Counted from the stretch's first letter, positions 9,108 through 17,869 are shown. The stretch is DNA of 64,000 bases from Haloglycomyces albus DSM 45210 (GCF_000527155.1 NZ_AZUQ01000001.1:924554-988553); one strand, 5' to 3'. The notes: generated by a model from the sequence alone, not told the origin. Translations and numbers: made by a program.

Positions 9108-10168
9108 GGCAGCAGTGGGTTCAAACGCTCTTCGGCTTCGGTGAGGTCGATGTCGTGGTCGGCGATCCATTCATCGTTGAAGTAGGTGGTGGCGTAGCGC
9201 TGCCCGGGGTCGCAGATGAGGCTGACGATGCTGCCGGTGTCACCGTTTTCCCGCATCTGGGCTATCAGTTGGAAGACGGCGACGAGGTTGGTTCCGGTCG
9301 ATCCGCCCAGGGGGCGGCCGAGGCGTTTGGAGGCCCAGCGCAGTAGGTATATCGATTCGGCGTCGTCGACTTTCACCATGGCGTCCACCAGGCTGGGTAT
9401 GAAGGAGGCTTCCACGGTGGGACGGCCGATTCCTTCGATGCGACTGCTGGGTGCTTCGACGGCGGGATCGTGGTCGCGCCAGGAGGCGAAGAAGGCGCTG
9501 TTTTCCGGGTCGACCACGCACAGCCGGGTGTGGTGGCGTTTGTAGCGGACGTAGCGTCCGATGGTGGCGGAGGTTCCGCCGGTTCCGGCTCCCACCACGA
9601 TCCAGTCGGGTATCGGGTGTTTCTCCAGTTCCATCTGTTCGTAGATGGATTCGGCGATGTTGTTGTTTCCCCGCCAGTCGGTGGCGCGTTCGGCGTAGGT
9701 GAACTGGTCCATGAAGTGCCCGTTGACCTTGTTGGCCAGGGCGCGGGCTTCCGCTACGACCTGGGTGCCGTCGTCGACCAGATGGGCCTGTCCTCCGTAG
9801 AACTCGATTTGGGAGATTTTGGCTCGTGAGGTGGAGGAGGGCATGACGGCGATGAACGGGAGGTTCAGCATGCGGGCGAAGTAGGCTTCGCTGACGGCGG
9901 TCGACCCGGACGACGCTTCGATGACCGGGGTGTCGCGAACGACCCAGCCGTTGCAGACGGCGTACAGGAAGAGCGATCTGGCCAGGCGGTGTTTCAGCGA
10001 TCCGGTCGGGTGGACCGATTCGTCTTTGAGGTAGAGGTCGATGCCCCATTCCGTGGGCAGGGGGAAGGGCAGGAGGTGGGTGTCGGCGCTGCGGTTGGCG
10101 TCGGCCTCCACGGTGGTGATTGCCCAGTCCGTCCAGCTGCGGTCCAGGGAACGGTCGATGAGGTGCAT
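9104..10168 (-). CDS. cds1: PLP-dependent L-cysteine desulfhydrase, Cds1-like
   Basis: A 354-residue fold-type II PLP enzyme resembling mycobacterial Cds1 (Rv3684) and cysteine synthases. Lys59 in [11 protein letters not shown] is the expected Schiff-base lysine. [18 protein letters not shown] is the substrate loop, and [14 protein letters not shown] the phosphate-binding loop. Cds1 releases sulfide, pyruvate and ammonia from cysteine. An Lrp/AsnC regulator gene ends only seven bases upstream and AGGAG lies before this ATG, so the two are probably one transcript. Cysteine-responsive control by the Lrp protein is a reasonable inference. The gene could instead be a cysteine synthase-like enzyme. 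Confidence 0.88.
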   Translation of the reverse strand: MHLIDRSLDRSWTDWAITTVEADANRSADTHLLPFPLPTEWGIDLYLKDESVHPTGSLKHRLARSLFLYAVCNGWVVRDTPVIEASSGSTAVSEAYFARMLNLPFIAVMPSSTSRAKISQIEFYGGQAHLVDDGTQVVAEARALANKVNGHFMDQFTYAERATDWRGNNNIAESIYEQMELEKHPIPDWIVVGAGTGGTSATIGRYVRYKRHHTRLCVVDPENSAFFASWRDHDPAVEAPSSRIEGIGRPTVEASFIPSLVDAMVKVDDAESIYLLRWASKRLGRPLGGSTGTNLVAVFQLIAQMRENGDTGSIVSLICDPGQRYATTYFNDEWIADHDIDLTEAEERLNPLLP

Positions 10169-10175
10169 GGCGTCG

Positions 10176-10643
10176 TTACTCCTCTGGGGTCAACAGCTTA
10201 GGACGTCCTTCCCATTTGGTGGACAGGGTAATCGTAGTACGGGTGCGGGAGACGCCGTCAATGCGCCCGAGTTGTTCGATCAGGCGCTCCAGGTCCTCGA
10301 TTTCGGCGACGCGGACTTTCAGCATGTAGCATTCTTCACCGGCCAGGAAGTAGCAGTCTTCGATCTCTTCGATCTGCGAGAGCTGTTCGGTGATGTCGGA
10401 GTAGTTGCGCGCCGAGTTCGTCACCAGTCCGATCAGGGCGGTGACCGGAGTTCCGATGGCGCTGTGGTCCACGACGGCGCGAAATCCGGTGATGATATTG
10501 GCTTTTTCCAATTTCGTGACACGGTCCTGTACGGAAGGGGCGGTCAATCCGACCTGTCTGGCCAGCTCGGCGTAGGAGATCCGGCCGTCCTCCCGAAGGA
10601 GATCAATGATTTGGGAGTCGATGCTGTCCACAGCACCGAGCAT
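10176..10643 (-). CDS. Lrp/AsnC-family transcriptional regulator
   Basis: A 155-residue regulator from ATG 10643; a TTG at 10664 would add seven residues. The N-terminal helix-turn-helix is [47 protein letters not shown]. The C-terminal RAM domain (about 65-150) contains the effector-binding/oligomer segment with [22 protein letters not shown]. Such proteins bind amino acids and form octamers. Its position directly upstream of the Cds1-like gene suggests control of cysteine breakdown, as with cysteine-sensing Lrp members; the ligand is inferred. Confidence 0.9.
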   Translation of the reverse strand: MLGAVDSIDSQIIDLLREDGRISYAELARQVGLTAPSVQDRVTKLEKANIITGFRAVVDHSAIGTPVTALIGLVTNSARNYSDITEQLSQIEEIEDCYFLAGEECYMLKVRVAEIEDLERLIEQLGRIDGVSRTRTTITLSTKWEGRPKLLTPEE

Positions 10644-10694
10644 AGCGCGGACGGTCGTTGCCAAGCGGGACGGCGAAACCCGGGTGGGACAATC

Positions 10695-11183
10695 TCAACT
10701 CATTCTTGGTACCGATCGTTGCCGCCACAACCTCCTCCTGTAACGAAGTTTTCTCAGGCGGGTGCATTTCGGGACCCAATAATAGTGCGTTTGAGTCAAA
10801 ACACAACGTAACTGACTTCGTCCCTTATATACGCCTTTAAAATCGGTCAAGTTACGTTTCCGCCTCAGGTGATGACAGAACATGCTACGGTACTTGTCCG
10901 GTTCGCGTAATGACACAATCGTATTTATGTAAGCTCCACACCCTGCAGGTATTTCAGCTAACGTACCGCTCAAAAGTATGTCCAAGAACTCATGGCGGTT
11001 TTGACGTAAAAGTGTTGTAATGGGAATAACCGCACTATGTGAGTATTCATCAGGAAGTAGCGAACATGCCTCAATGGAATGAGATATGGGCACGAGGTTC
11101 ACGGGATTGAACGCCTCGCGATACTTACTGAGCAGCCTCATCAATAGGCTGGTATATGAGCGCAGTTCCACGGAACTGCACAA
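10695..11183 (-). CDS. unrecognised ORF in AT-rich island (possibly foreign)
   Basis: A 162-codon frame, with possible starts at TTG 11183 or ATG 11141, lies wholly in the AT-rich stretch (roughly 46% GC by eye) upstream of bldC. The translated middle part is balanced and protein-like (for example SIEACSLLPDEYSHSAVIP and LLRQNRHEFLDILLSG), while the last 40 residues are K/R/Y-rich and look less natural. No ribosome-binding site is convincing and no family is recognised. A stop-free frame this long is unusual at such base composition, which argues for a transferred gene or remnant. It could equally be non-coding DNA holding the long bldC leader. Confidence 0.35.
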   Translation of the reverse strand: MCSSVELRSYTSLLMRLLSKYREAFNPVNLVPISHSIEACSLLPDEYSHSAVIPITTLLRQNRHEFLDILLSGTLAEIPAGCGAYINTIVSLREPDKYRSMFCHHLRRKRNLTDFKGVYKGRSQLRCVLTQTHYYWVPKCTRLRKLRYRRRLWRQRSVPRMS

Positions 11184-11201
11184 AACGGGGAGGATACATA
11201 A

Positions 11202-11444
11202 ATGGAAACCGACGACCGACTCCTGACGCCGGGTGAAGTGGCCGCACTATTTCGTGTTGACCCCAAAACGGTGACACGCTGGGCTGCCGCTGGCCGGATC
11301 GGCTCGATTCGGACTCCTGGAGGCCACCGACGCTTCCGCGAATCCGAGGTGTACGCCCTGCTTAACGGCAACCCGGATATCGTCAATGCGCTGCCGGGGG
11401 AGGGTATGCCCGCCCCGTCGGAAGGACAGCGACCCGCCCAATAG
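11202..11444 (+). CDS. bldC: BldC-type MerR-like developmental regulator
   Basis: An 80-residue protein consisting of a single MerR-type winged helix (about residues 6-60): LLTPGEVAALFRVDPKTVTRWAAAGRIGSIRTPGGHRRFRESEV. It lacks the MerR dimerisation helix and sensor domain, as in Streptomyces BldC, which binds DNA cooperatively as asymmetric head-to-tail multimers and delays differentiation. GGGGAGG sits seven bases before the ATG. The tail of about 20 residues is P/G-rich and disordered. About 500 AT-rich bases lie upstream, leaving room for complex regulation. Confidence 0.92.
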   Translation: METDDRLLTPGEVAALFRVDPKTVTRWAAAGRIGSIRTPGGHRRFRESEVYALLNGNPDIVNALPGEGMPAPSEGQRPAQ

Positions 11445-11511
11445 CGGCCTGGTCCCGCGCACCTTCAAGCCGTCGGGGACGCCGTGGCGCGTCCCCGAAG
11501 TGGAGCCGGGT

Positions 11512-12186
11512 TTACTGCCGCGCCGCTCCAAGTGTCCCGTTCCAACGTTTATACAGGTCATGATCGACCGCAGCCACATCCAGAATCCGGCCCGCCAAAA
11601 AGTCCACCACCTGCTGCAGATCCCTGCTTCCCGCATAGAAGGCCGGGGTCGCCGGCACCACCGCAGCGCCGACATCGTGCAGCTCCAACAGATTCTGCAG
11701 ATGCGACCGGGAAGCCGGAGTCTCCCGAGGAACGACGATGACGGGACGTCCTTCCTTGAGATTGACCTCACCGGCTCGTTGAATCAAATCCTTCGACAGT
11801 CCGAGCGCGATTCCCGCGCAGGCAGCGGCCGTCGCCGGTACGACGATCAAACCTCGCGCCCGATACGAGCCCGAGGACGGACCGGCCGCGAAATCATCGG
11901 CTCTCCAATACCGCAGATCCGCCGTCGCCAGATCGATGCCCAGCCAAGCGGCCACGTCGTCCTTCCACTGCCGGTCGCGAAGATTCCGTCCCGTCTCATC
12001 CAACAGGGTCAGTCGCGCCGCCTTGGAAATGATCAAATCCACCGGATGCCCCGCCTGGATCAACGCACGCAGTACGGCGGCGGCGTACAGGGAACCCGAC
12101 GCTCCGGTAATCCCCACAATCCAGGGCTGACGAGAGGGCTCGGTCGCACCGGCGGTCGCTGAGTTGGAGGACGGCTGTGAATCCAT
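11512..12186 (-). CDS. ubiX: UbiX-type flavin prenyltransferase
   Basis: A 224-residue UbiX/Pad1-family flavoprotein from ATG 12186 (a longer frame starts at 12258). The body begins with WIVGITGASGSLYAAAVLRALIQAGHPVDLIISKAARLTL, the FMN-binding Rossmann start. Further on are the RARGLIVVPATAAACAGIALGLSKDLIQRAGEVNLKEGRPVIVVPRETPAS and FYAGSRDLQQVVDFLAGRILD segments. It prenylates FMN with dimethylallyl phosphate to make the cofactor of UbiD decarboxylases; no ubiD lies in the window. In actinobacteria it serves menaquinone or aromatic-acid decarboxylation. About 20 residues of A/S/T-rich head precede the fold. Confidence 0.9.
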   Translation of the reverse strand: MDSQPSSNSATAGATEPSRQPWIVGITGASGSLYAAAVLRALIQAGHPVDLIISKAARLTLLDETGRNLRDRQWKDDVAAWLGIDLATADLRYWRADDFAAGPSSGSYRARGLIVVPATAAACAGIALGLSKDLIQRAGEVNLKEGRPVIVVPRETPASRSHLQNLLELHDVGAAVVPATPAFYAGSRDLQQVVDFLAGRILDVAAVDHDLYKRWNGTLGAARQ

Positions 12187-13065
12187 GTCTCCAGGGTGCC
12201 TGAGCGACAGCCGGTCGGCATTAGGACCTGCCTCACCGTCAACAAGCGATCGGCACACGGAAAACCATAAGTCTGTTGTCCGATTACCGGCAGCGATTCG
12301 TTAGGCTGAAACCGTTGAGGCCGACGCACGACTTCAGGAGGTCGCGCTACGGTCGTCCCCACGGGGTCGACTGCGATGCGGAGCACTCACATGAGGAAAT
12401 TGTTTCTCCACCGTCGCAGACGCCACGACCCGACGCGTTCCACCTACGTCCCATCCCTGCCGGGTGCCGCTTCTCCGGAAGTCGGTGAGCCCGCCCGGTG
12501 CGCAGGTCCCTCACCCCAGAGCCGTCTCGACCTCACGACCGAAGAATCTTCGATACTCCCTCGGATCGGCGTCATGGGCCCGCGCTCAAGTCGTCCATAC
12601 AGTAAGCCTCGACCACCGAGGACGTACCAAAGAGAAGCCCACAGAGAAAGGTCCCAATGGAGCCGTAACTTTCGACCTGTTGTCGCGTTAAGCATCATGT
12701 CGAACTTGTTTGGGGTACAACAGCTCGAATCAGTCGACACGATTGCGGTCGCTGCGACGAACCACCGTCGGATACGTCATCACCGGTGACCGTCCGGGCA
12801 CACGCCTCATGAACCCTGGCTTTGGTGGCGCTCGACCGCGTGACAGCTACCTGACGATCTGCCGGACACCAAGGAGACGATTCGTCGCCCTGACCGGTAA
12901 ACGTTCGTCTCAAAACGATACCGTCTTCGCCTCCGATATCGGAGGCAACTGTCGGCTATTTGACGAACTCTCAGGACAGGCCGAAATTAATCAGGTTTAA
13001 TCAGACATACCCTTTCAGGCTCTGGTTGGACTCAACTCGCGATTTTTGAGAGGCGCGAAGCCATA
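12187..13065. other. gene-poor 880-base stretch
   Basis: No gene can be supported with confidence. Two plus-strand frames overlap: one from 12376 (or ATG 12391) to 12789 is arginine/proline-rich, and one ending at 12691 closes with a protein-like segment (VVHTVSLDHRGRTKEKPTEKG). They could be parts of a decayed gene split by a frameshift. A frame at 12710-13000 shows no family features. Promoters for ubiX (minus) and the M20 gene (plus) are expected at the two ends. Confidence 0.3.
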
Positions 13066-14490
13066 ATGGAGACGCTCAAAGCGGAAAACAACACCACATC
13101 GAATCTGAACCTGCCTGAAAAGCCCAACCCTCTGACCGAGAACGAATCGACCGAAACCGAACCGCTCGGCACACACCCGACTTCCGCCCCTGAAGCGCTT
13201 CCGGTCTCGAACGGCGCGGCTCAGAGTGCGACCGACGCCGCCGACCCGACCGCTCCGGCCAATCAGAAGGCGGACTCATCCAAGGCGGAAGGCACCATGT
13301 CAACGTTCACGCTTCCCGACTTCCTCGACGGCTGGATCAGCGAACACTACTCCGACCTCGTGCGCGTCCGGCGCCATATTCACGCCAATCCCCGGCTGTC
13401 CCGCCAAGAGCAGGACACGGCCGCCTACGTCGCGGACGAACTGCGCGAAGCCGGGCTCAAGCCGGAGATGATTCCCGATGGAACCGGTCTCACCTGCGAC
13501 ATCGGCGACGGCGACCAGGTCATCGCGATTCGAGCCGACATGGACGCCCTTCCGATTCACGATCCCAAACAAGTGCCGTACCGTTCGACCGTGGACGGCG
13601 TCTGCCACGCCTGCGGCCACGACGCCCACACCTCCATCGTCCTGGGCGTCGGCAAGGTTCTGGGCGCACTCGCCGCTCGCGGTGAACTGCACGGGCGCTT
13701 TCGACTGATCTTTCAACCCAGCGAGGAACGGTTCCCGTCCGGAGCGCCGACCATGATCAAGCACGGTGCGCTCCAAGACGTGTCGGCGGCTTTCGCCTTC
13801 CACTGCGACCCGAACTTCCTCGCCGGTCAGGTCGGCATCCGCAACGGTGGGCTGACCGCCGCCTGCGATCTGATGGAGGTGAACATGACCGGGCGCGGCG
13901 GCCACACGTCCCGCCCTCACCTCACCACCGATCTGTGCGACGCCATCAGCCGTGTGGTGGTGGAGGTTCCCTCCATCGTCAACCGCCTGCTCGATCCGCG
14001 ACAGAACGTCGCGATCGTCTTCGGCTCGGTCCAGGCCGGTGAGGCGGCCAATGCGATTCCGCAGAAGGCCTCCGCCAAGGCCACCATCCGCATGCAGGGA
14101 CGCGAAATGAGCGAGGAGGTCCCGCGTCTGGTCCAAGACGTCACGCGCAACGTCGCCGCTGCCGCCGGGGCCACCTGCGACATCACGTACACGCGCGGCG
14201 TTCCGCCAGTGGTCAACGACCGTTCCGCCGCCGCCACCTTCGCCGGGGCCACCTCTGCGGCTCTCGGACAGCACGCCGTCGCCGAAGCTCCCGCCTCCAT
14301 GGGAGGCGAAGACTTCGCCTATTACCTTGAGCAGGTGCCCGGTGCGATGGCCCGCCTCGGAGTAGGACGGCCCGGCGAAAAGCTCGACATTCACCAGGGC
14401 AACTTCGACATCGACGAGAAGGCTCTGGCCTACGGAGTTCGAGTCATGACACACACCGTCTTGGCCGCTGCCGCCTCGCCGGTCTTGTAG
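13066..14490 (+). CDS. M20-family amidohydrolase (IAA-amino acid hydrolase type) with N-terminal extension
   Basis: A 474-residue M20D metallo-amidohydrolase. The catalytic core starts near residue 78 (MSTFTLPDFLDGWI; internal ATG 13297) and shows the metal-binding motifs CHACGHDAHTS and FQPSEE, an internal lid domain, and the C-terminal MGGEDFAYYLEQVPGAMARLG. Such enzymes cut N-acyl amino acids (aminoacylase/hippuricase type). The first 77 residues are acidic, P/T/A/E-rich and disordered; codon third positions there are G/C-biased, so the extension looks translated. No signal peptide is visible. A hairpin follows the stop, and the gene converges with the cyclotransferase gene. The substrate is unknown. 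Confidence 0.9.
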   Translation: METLKAENNTTSNLNLPEKPNPLTENESTETEPLGTHPTSAPEALPVSNGAAQSATDAADPTAPANQKADSSKAEGTMSTFTLPDFLDGWISEHYSDLVRVRRHIHANPRLSRQEQDTAAYVADELREAGLKPEMIPDGTGLTCDIGDGDQVIAIRADMDALPIHDPKQVPYRSTVDGVCHACGHDAHTSIVLGVGKVLGALAARGELHGRFRLIFQPSEERFPSGAPTMIKHGALQDVSAAFAFHCDPNFLAGQVGIRNGGLTAACDLMEVNMTGRGGHTSRPHLTTDLCDAISRVVVEVPSIVNRLLDPRQNVAIVFGSVQAGEAANAIPQKASAKATIRMQGREMSEEVPRLVQDVTRNVAAAAGATCDITYTRGVPPVVNDRSAAATFAGATSAALGQHAVAEAPASMGGEDFAYYLEQVPGAMARLGVGRPGEKLDIHQGNFDIDEKALAYGVRVMTHTVLAAAASPVL

Positions 14491-14499
14491 ACATATCGG

Positions 14500-14525
14500 C
14501 TGGTTCCGCTCGGGAGTGGAACCAG
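14500..14525. terminator. hairpin between convergent genes
   Basis: CTGGTTCC and GGAACCAG arms (8 bp) with a 10-base loop, lying in the 39-base gap between the M20 gene and the convergent cyclotransferase gene. It probably serves as a shared terminator. Confidence 0.55.
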
Positions 14526-14529
14526 CGTC

Positions 14530-14982
14530 CTAGAAACCGTAATCGGAGGTCGGACGCTTCCGCAGAGAGTCGATGTATTCGGTGGGGGCTCCGCCCGCCT
14601 CCGCCGAACGAACCAACTCGTCCAAATACCACTGCGACGGCAGACCGCCCTCGAAACCGTCGAAAACGTACACCCATACGGGTTGTATGCCCTCGGTCGT
14701 GGTAGCGTGAGTTTGCAGCCGACGGTACAGACCTGCGGTATAACCCTCCAGCTCATCAAGCACCCCCTGATCGAAAGAGTCCAACTCGTACAGAGCCGTG
14801 AACACCCTTTCGACCGGAGATTCCACAACGGTGGTGACGGCTGATTCCCAGCCCAGATCACCACCGGCGAAAGTCAATCGCCAACCTTCCAACCATCCCG
14901 TGCCCATCAGGGGAGAGCGCGGACAGGTACCGCGCATGCGAGCAGGGTCAAGGTTTGAGCCATACGCCGCGTAGAGAATCAC
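14530..14982 (-). CDS. gamma-glutamylcyclotransferase-like protein
   Basis: A 150-residue protein of the GGCT/AIG2-like fold. MILYAAYGSNLDPARM is the conserved substrate-loop start, and FTALYELDSFDQGVLDELEGYTAGLYRR contains the acidic region with the expected catalytic glutamate. The family releases 5-oxoproline from gamma-glutamyl compounds; actinobacterial members may act on gamma-glutamyl peptides linked to ergothioneine or mycothiol-type metabolism, which is inference. The start is a GTG. It stands divergent from the LpdA-like gene with only about 60 bases between starts, so the promoters must be close or overlapping. Confidence 0.85.
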   Translation of the reverse strand: MILYAAYGSNLDPARMRGTCPRSPLMGTGWLEGWRLTFAGGDLGWESAVTTVVESPVERVFTALYELDSFDQGVLDELEGYTAGLYRRLQTHATTTEGIQPVWVYVFDGFEGGLPSQWYLDELVRSAEAGGAPTEYIDSLRKRPTSDYGF

Positions 14983-15044
14983 ACCCTAAAGATACTCTTT
15001 AAACACCGATTCAAACAGCAGCAACGCCAGAAAGGTGGAAGCCC

Positions 15045-16424
15045 GTGCCACGTGTAGCGATCATCGGGGGCGGACCGGCAGGATACGAAGCGGCCCTGGT
15101 GGCGGCACAGTTGAATGCCGAGGTAACACTCGTGGAGTCCACGGGCGCGGGAGGGGCCTGCGTCTTGACCGACTGCGTCCCCTCAAAGACCTTCATCGCC
15201 ACCTCCAACGCCGTCACCGAAATCGACGAAGCCGGTGACTTGGGTGTGGAATCGCCCCGTCCGACCGTCAACGCCAAGGCCGTCAACGCGCGCGTGCAGC
15301 ACCTCGCCTCACAGCAGTCGAGTGACATCGCCGGGAAACTCACCACGGCCGGCGTCAACCTCGTACACGGCAAGGCTTCACTCTTCGGGGCCGAAGGGCA
15401 CCGCCACCTGGTCGAAGTCAAACCACACGAGGGCGACGCCTATTCTTTCAGCGCCGACGTGGTTCTCCTGGCGACCGGCGCGACTCCCCGGGTACTGCCC
15501 AGCACCCCCATCGACGGCGAACGCATCATCACCTGCCGCGAGCTGTATGAACTGGACGAGCTCCCCGAACACCTGATCGTAGTGGGGTCTGGTGTTACCG
15601 GTGCCGAATTCGCCTCCGCCTACCTGGCCACCGGTTCACGGGTCACCTTGATCTCCTCCCGCGACCGCGTCATGCCGCACGAGGACCGCGACGCCGCCGA
15701 GGCGATCGAGTCGGTATTCCGCGACCGGGGCATGGACATCCGTTCTCACGCCCGCGCCAACGGGGTACGCCGTACCGACTCGGGCGTTGAAGTGGAACTG
15801 TCGGACGGAACGCTCATCAACGGCTCCCACGCATTGATCACGGTCGGATCGGTACCGAATTCGGAAGGCCTGGGCTTGGAATCGGTCGGCGTGGCTCTCA
15901 ACGAACGCGGGCACGTCCCCGTCGACAAGGTCTCGCGCACCAACGTTCCGGGAATCTACGCCGCCGGTGACCTCACCGGCGTCCACGCCTTGGCCTCGGT
16001 AGCGGCCATGCAGGGTCGCATCGCCGTCTGGCACGCCTTGGGCGAGGCGGTCCGCCCGATCAAACTGCGCAACGTCGCCTCGAACGTCTTCTCCGACCCC
16101 GAATTGGCCACCGTCGGCGTCACTCAAGGCGATGTGGACAACGGCAAGGTCGACTGCCGGGTCGTGAAGGTTCCACTGTCGTCGAACCCGCGCGCCAAAA
16201 TGCTGAACCGCTCACGTGGTTTCGTCAAGCTCTTCGTGTGGCGGGCATCGGGAATCGTCGCCGGTGGTGTCGTCGTAGCGAGCCGTGCGGGCGAATTGAT
16301 TCACCCCGTGGCGATCGCGGTGGAACAGCGTCTCACCGTAGAGCAGTACGCCCGCACGCTAACGATTTACCCCTCGGTATCGGGATCGTTCGCCGAAGCC
16401 GCCCGGCAACTCATGGAGTACTAG
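15045..16424 (+). CDS. lpdA: NAD(P)H-quinone dehydrogenase, LpdA-like flavoprotein disulfide reductase
   Basis: A 459-residue two-dinucleotide-binding flavoprotein: FAD site IIGGGPAGYEAALVAAQ, redox segment GGACVLTDCVPSK (Cys39 and Cys44), NAD(P) site VVGSGVTGAEFASAYLATGS, and FAD-closing GIYAAGDLTGVHALASVAAMQGR. Where true lipoamide dehydrogenases have the HPTxSE active-site pair, this protein reads YPSVSG (Tyr442, Gly447), so the His-Glu dyad is missing. This fits the mycobacterial LpdA (Rv3303c) group, which reduces quinones and not lipoamide. AAGGTGG precedes the GTG start. It converges with the DUF3105 gene, overlapping it by four bases. Confidence 0.88.
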   Translation: MPRVAIIGGGPAGYEAALVAAQLNAEVTLVESTGAGGACVLTDCVPSKTFIATSNAVTEIDEAGDLGVESPRPTVNAKAVNARVQHLASQQSSDIAGKLTTAGVNLVHGKASLFGAEGHRHLVEVKPHEGDAYSFSADVVLLATGATPRVLPSTPIDGERIITCRELYELDELPEHLIVVGSGVTGAEFASAYLATGSRVTLISSRDRVMPHEDRDAAEAIESVFRDRGMDIRSHARANGVRRTDSGVEVELSDGTLINGSHALITVGSVPNSEGLGLESVGVALNERGHVPVDKVSRTNVPGIYAAGDLTGVHALASVAAMQGRIAVWHALGEAVRPIKLRNVASNVFSDPELATVGVTQGDVDNGKVDCRVVKVPLSSNPRAKMLNRSRGFVKLFVWRASGIVAGGVVVASRAGELIHPVAIAVEQRLTVEQYARTLTIYPSVSGSFAEAARQLMEY

Positions 16425-17293
16425 ACCGTCGTTTTGTTGCCCCGGCTGCAGACGGCGCCCGGTTCGGGCGTGTAGTCGGGGTTCTGCCGATAGGCGTCCA
16501 GGTAACTTTCGACCATTCCCGTGTCGAGCTCATCAAGCTTCATCTGCACACCCCACGACTGTAGTGAGACGGGCGAATCGAGTTCCGGATACGGACTCAT
16601 GAAGAGGTAATCGCCTCCGCCGACGAGCTCGGCAAGCGTGTCGATGTCCGACTGAGGCAACTCGTCCGGGTGGTAGGTGATCCAGACGGCCCCGTGCTCT
16701 AGGCTGTGCACGGCATTGCCTTCGTGTACAGGGGCGTCGTAGACTTTTCCGTCGCAGCTCTGCCAGACCGACAGGTGCGGCCCACCTGTCGCGGGAGACG
16801 TGGCATAGCCGTCGAAGTCGGCCTCGCTGCTGTCGGTATCACCCAAGTCAAGCTCGGTATCTTCTTCCAGTTCCTCCAGATCGACCGAGAGTTCATCTTT
16901 ATCGAGATGGTCGAGCTGCACGACCCAGGGGTGATCGAGTTCTTCGGCTTCCAGTTCCTCGTTCTCGATGAGGTCCTGGATTTCCCACATGCCTTGATAC
17001 GGCGCCGTGAAGTCGGTCAGCCCGTCGGGCGGATTATCGGCGTCGAATCCCTCCGCTGACGATTCGCCGTCCGAATCCTTGTCGTCGGAATCTTGGCTGA
17101 GGTAAAAGTACGCTCCTCCCCCGGCGAGCAGAAGCACCAGGACGGAGGCGTTCAGCCAGACCCAGAACGGGACACCGCTTTTTGACGGTTGTGGTTGCTG
17201 ATAGGGCTGTTGTCCCGGAGGCATACCGGGCGGCGGCCCCGGAGGTTGTTGTGGCGGTTGCCCAGAAGGCGGCTGCTGCTGGTTGTCGTACAT
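16421..17293 (-). CDS. DUF3105 membrane-anchored protein
   Basis: A 290-residue protein with a P/Q-rich cytoplasmic head (residues 1-40), one membrane segment (about 42-65), an acidic linker, and a C-terminal DUF3105 domain. That domain contains ATSPATGGPHLSVWQSCDGKVYDAP, EGNAVHSLEHGAVWITYHP and LFMSPYPELDSPVSLQSWG; the histidines in GGPH and LEHG are the family hallmark. Function is unknown, presumably extracytoplasmic. AAGGG precedes the ATG. The gene follows a broken YefM-like antitoxin gene on the same strand. Confidence 0.85.
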   Translation of the reverse strand: MYDNQQQPPSGQPPQQPPGPPPGMPPGQQPYQQPQPSKSGVPFWVWLNASVLVLLLAGGGAYFYLSQDSDDKDSDGESSAEGFDADNPPDGLTDFTAPYQGMWEIQDLIENEELEAEELDHPWVVQLDHLDKDELSVDLEELEEDTELDLGDTDSSEADFDGYATSPATGGPHLSVWQSCDGKVYDAPVHEGNAVHSLEHGAVWITYHPDELPQSDIDTLAELVGGGDYLFMSPYPELDSPVSLQSWGVQMKLDELDTGMVESYLDAYRQNPDYTPEPGAVCSRGNKTTV

Positions 17294-17328
17294 GGTTTCC
17301 CTTTCGAAACGCCAAGTCGGTGTCCTCC

Positions 17329-17622
17329 TTAGAGTACCGAACCGGGTTTTCGGTTCCCCTCATACGAATTCGCAGCGTCGCAGGCGCGCTCGGCAGGACT
17401 GTTGCCCCTGTCGGCCTCTTGTATCGACTGCATCAATCGCTCGGCGTTCTTGCGCGACCGCAGCAGAAACATCGTCTCCTGCCAGGCCTCGTAGTCCTCT
17501 TCACTGAGCAACACGGCATTGCCGTATGTCGACGTAATCCGTACCGCAGCATGCTAATCATTGACACGCTTAATCAGCTGCAACCAGTTCTTTCGGGCTT
17601 CAGTTGCCGTAATCGTTTCCAC
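17329..17622 (-). pseudogene. YefM-like antitoxin gene with in-frame TAG
   Basis: Reading minus from GTG 17622, with AAAGG nine bases upstream, gives VETITATEARKNWLQLIKR-VND, then TAG at 17554-17556. The same frame continues HAAVRITSTYGNAVLLSEED and an ETMFLLRSRKNAERLMQSI helix to a stop at 17329. Joined across the stop, the 97 remaining residues match the YefM/Phd antitoxin layout: SEAR-like start, ITxxxGNAVLLSEEDYEAW, and LLRSxxNAERLxxSI. One nonsense codon therefore interrupts an otherwise intact antitoxin. No RelE/YoeB toxin lies next to it; the DUF3105 gene follows immediately. A 61-residue C-terminal piece could restart internally. Sequencing error or suppression are alternatives. Confidence 0.75.
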
Positions 17623-17738
17623 GACGTTGCACCTTTCACCTTGAGTCAGTATTCCTTATGCACAGAAAACTGCACCATTCTGGAATGTTATTGAATTAGG
17701 TCCTATATCTGGCCGCAATCCGATTCAGAATCGATTCG

Positions 17739-17869
17739 GTGGCTGCACACGAACGGTGCAGCCACTCTCCACACACGAATAGGGGTCCTGTCGGGGCTGC
17801 CCACCTATCTGAGCCCCGACAGGACCGGGGTTCTCTCTCCCGCAGCGCCGGTTACCGGGCGAGAGAACC
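17739..17869. repeat. array of three consecutive perfect hairpins
   Basis: Three perfect inverted repeats in a row: 17739-17765 (10-bp arms GTGGCTGCAC, 7-base loop), 17784-17826 (15-bp arms GGTCCTGTCGGGGCT, 13-base loop) and 17829-17869 (9-bp arms GGTTCTCTC with a 23-base loop). They lie about 80 bases downstream of the last gene of the minus-strand cluster. No T-run follows. The organisation repeats that of the four-hairpin array at 2288-2524 with different sequences. Confidence 0.7.

Noticed and set aside
17739-17869. CRISPR or integron attC array
   Set aside because: The hairpins have no common repeat sequence, no regular spacers, and no cas or integrase gene nearby.
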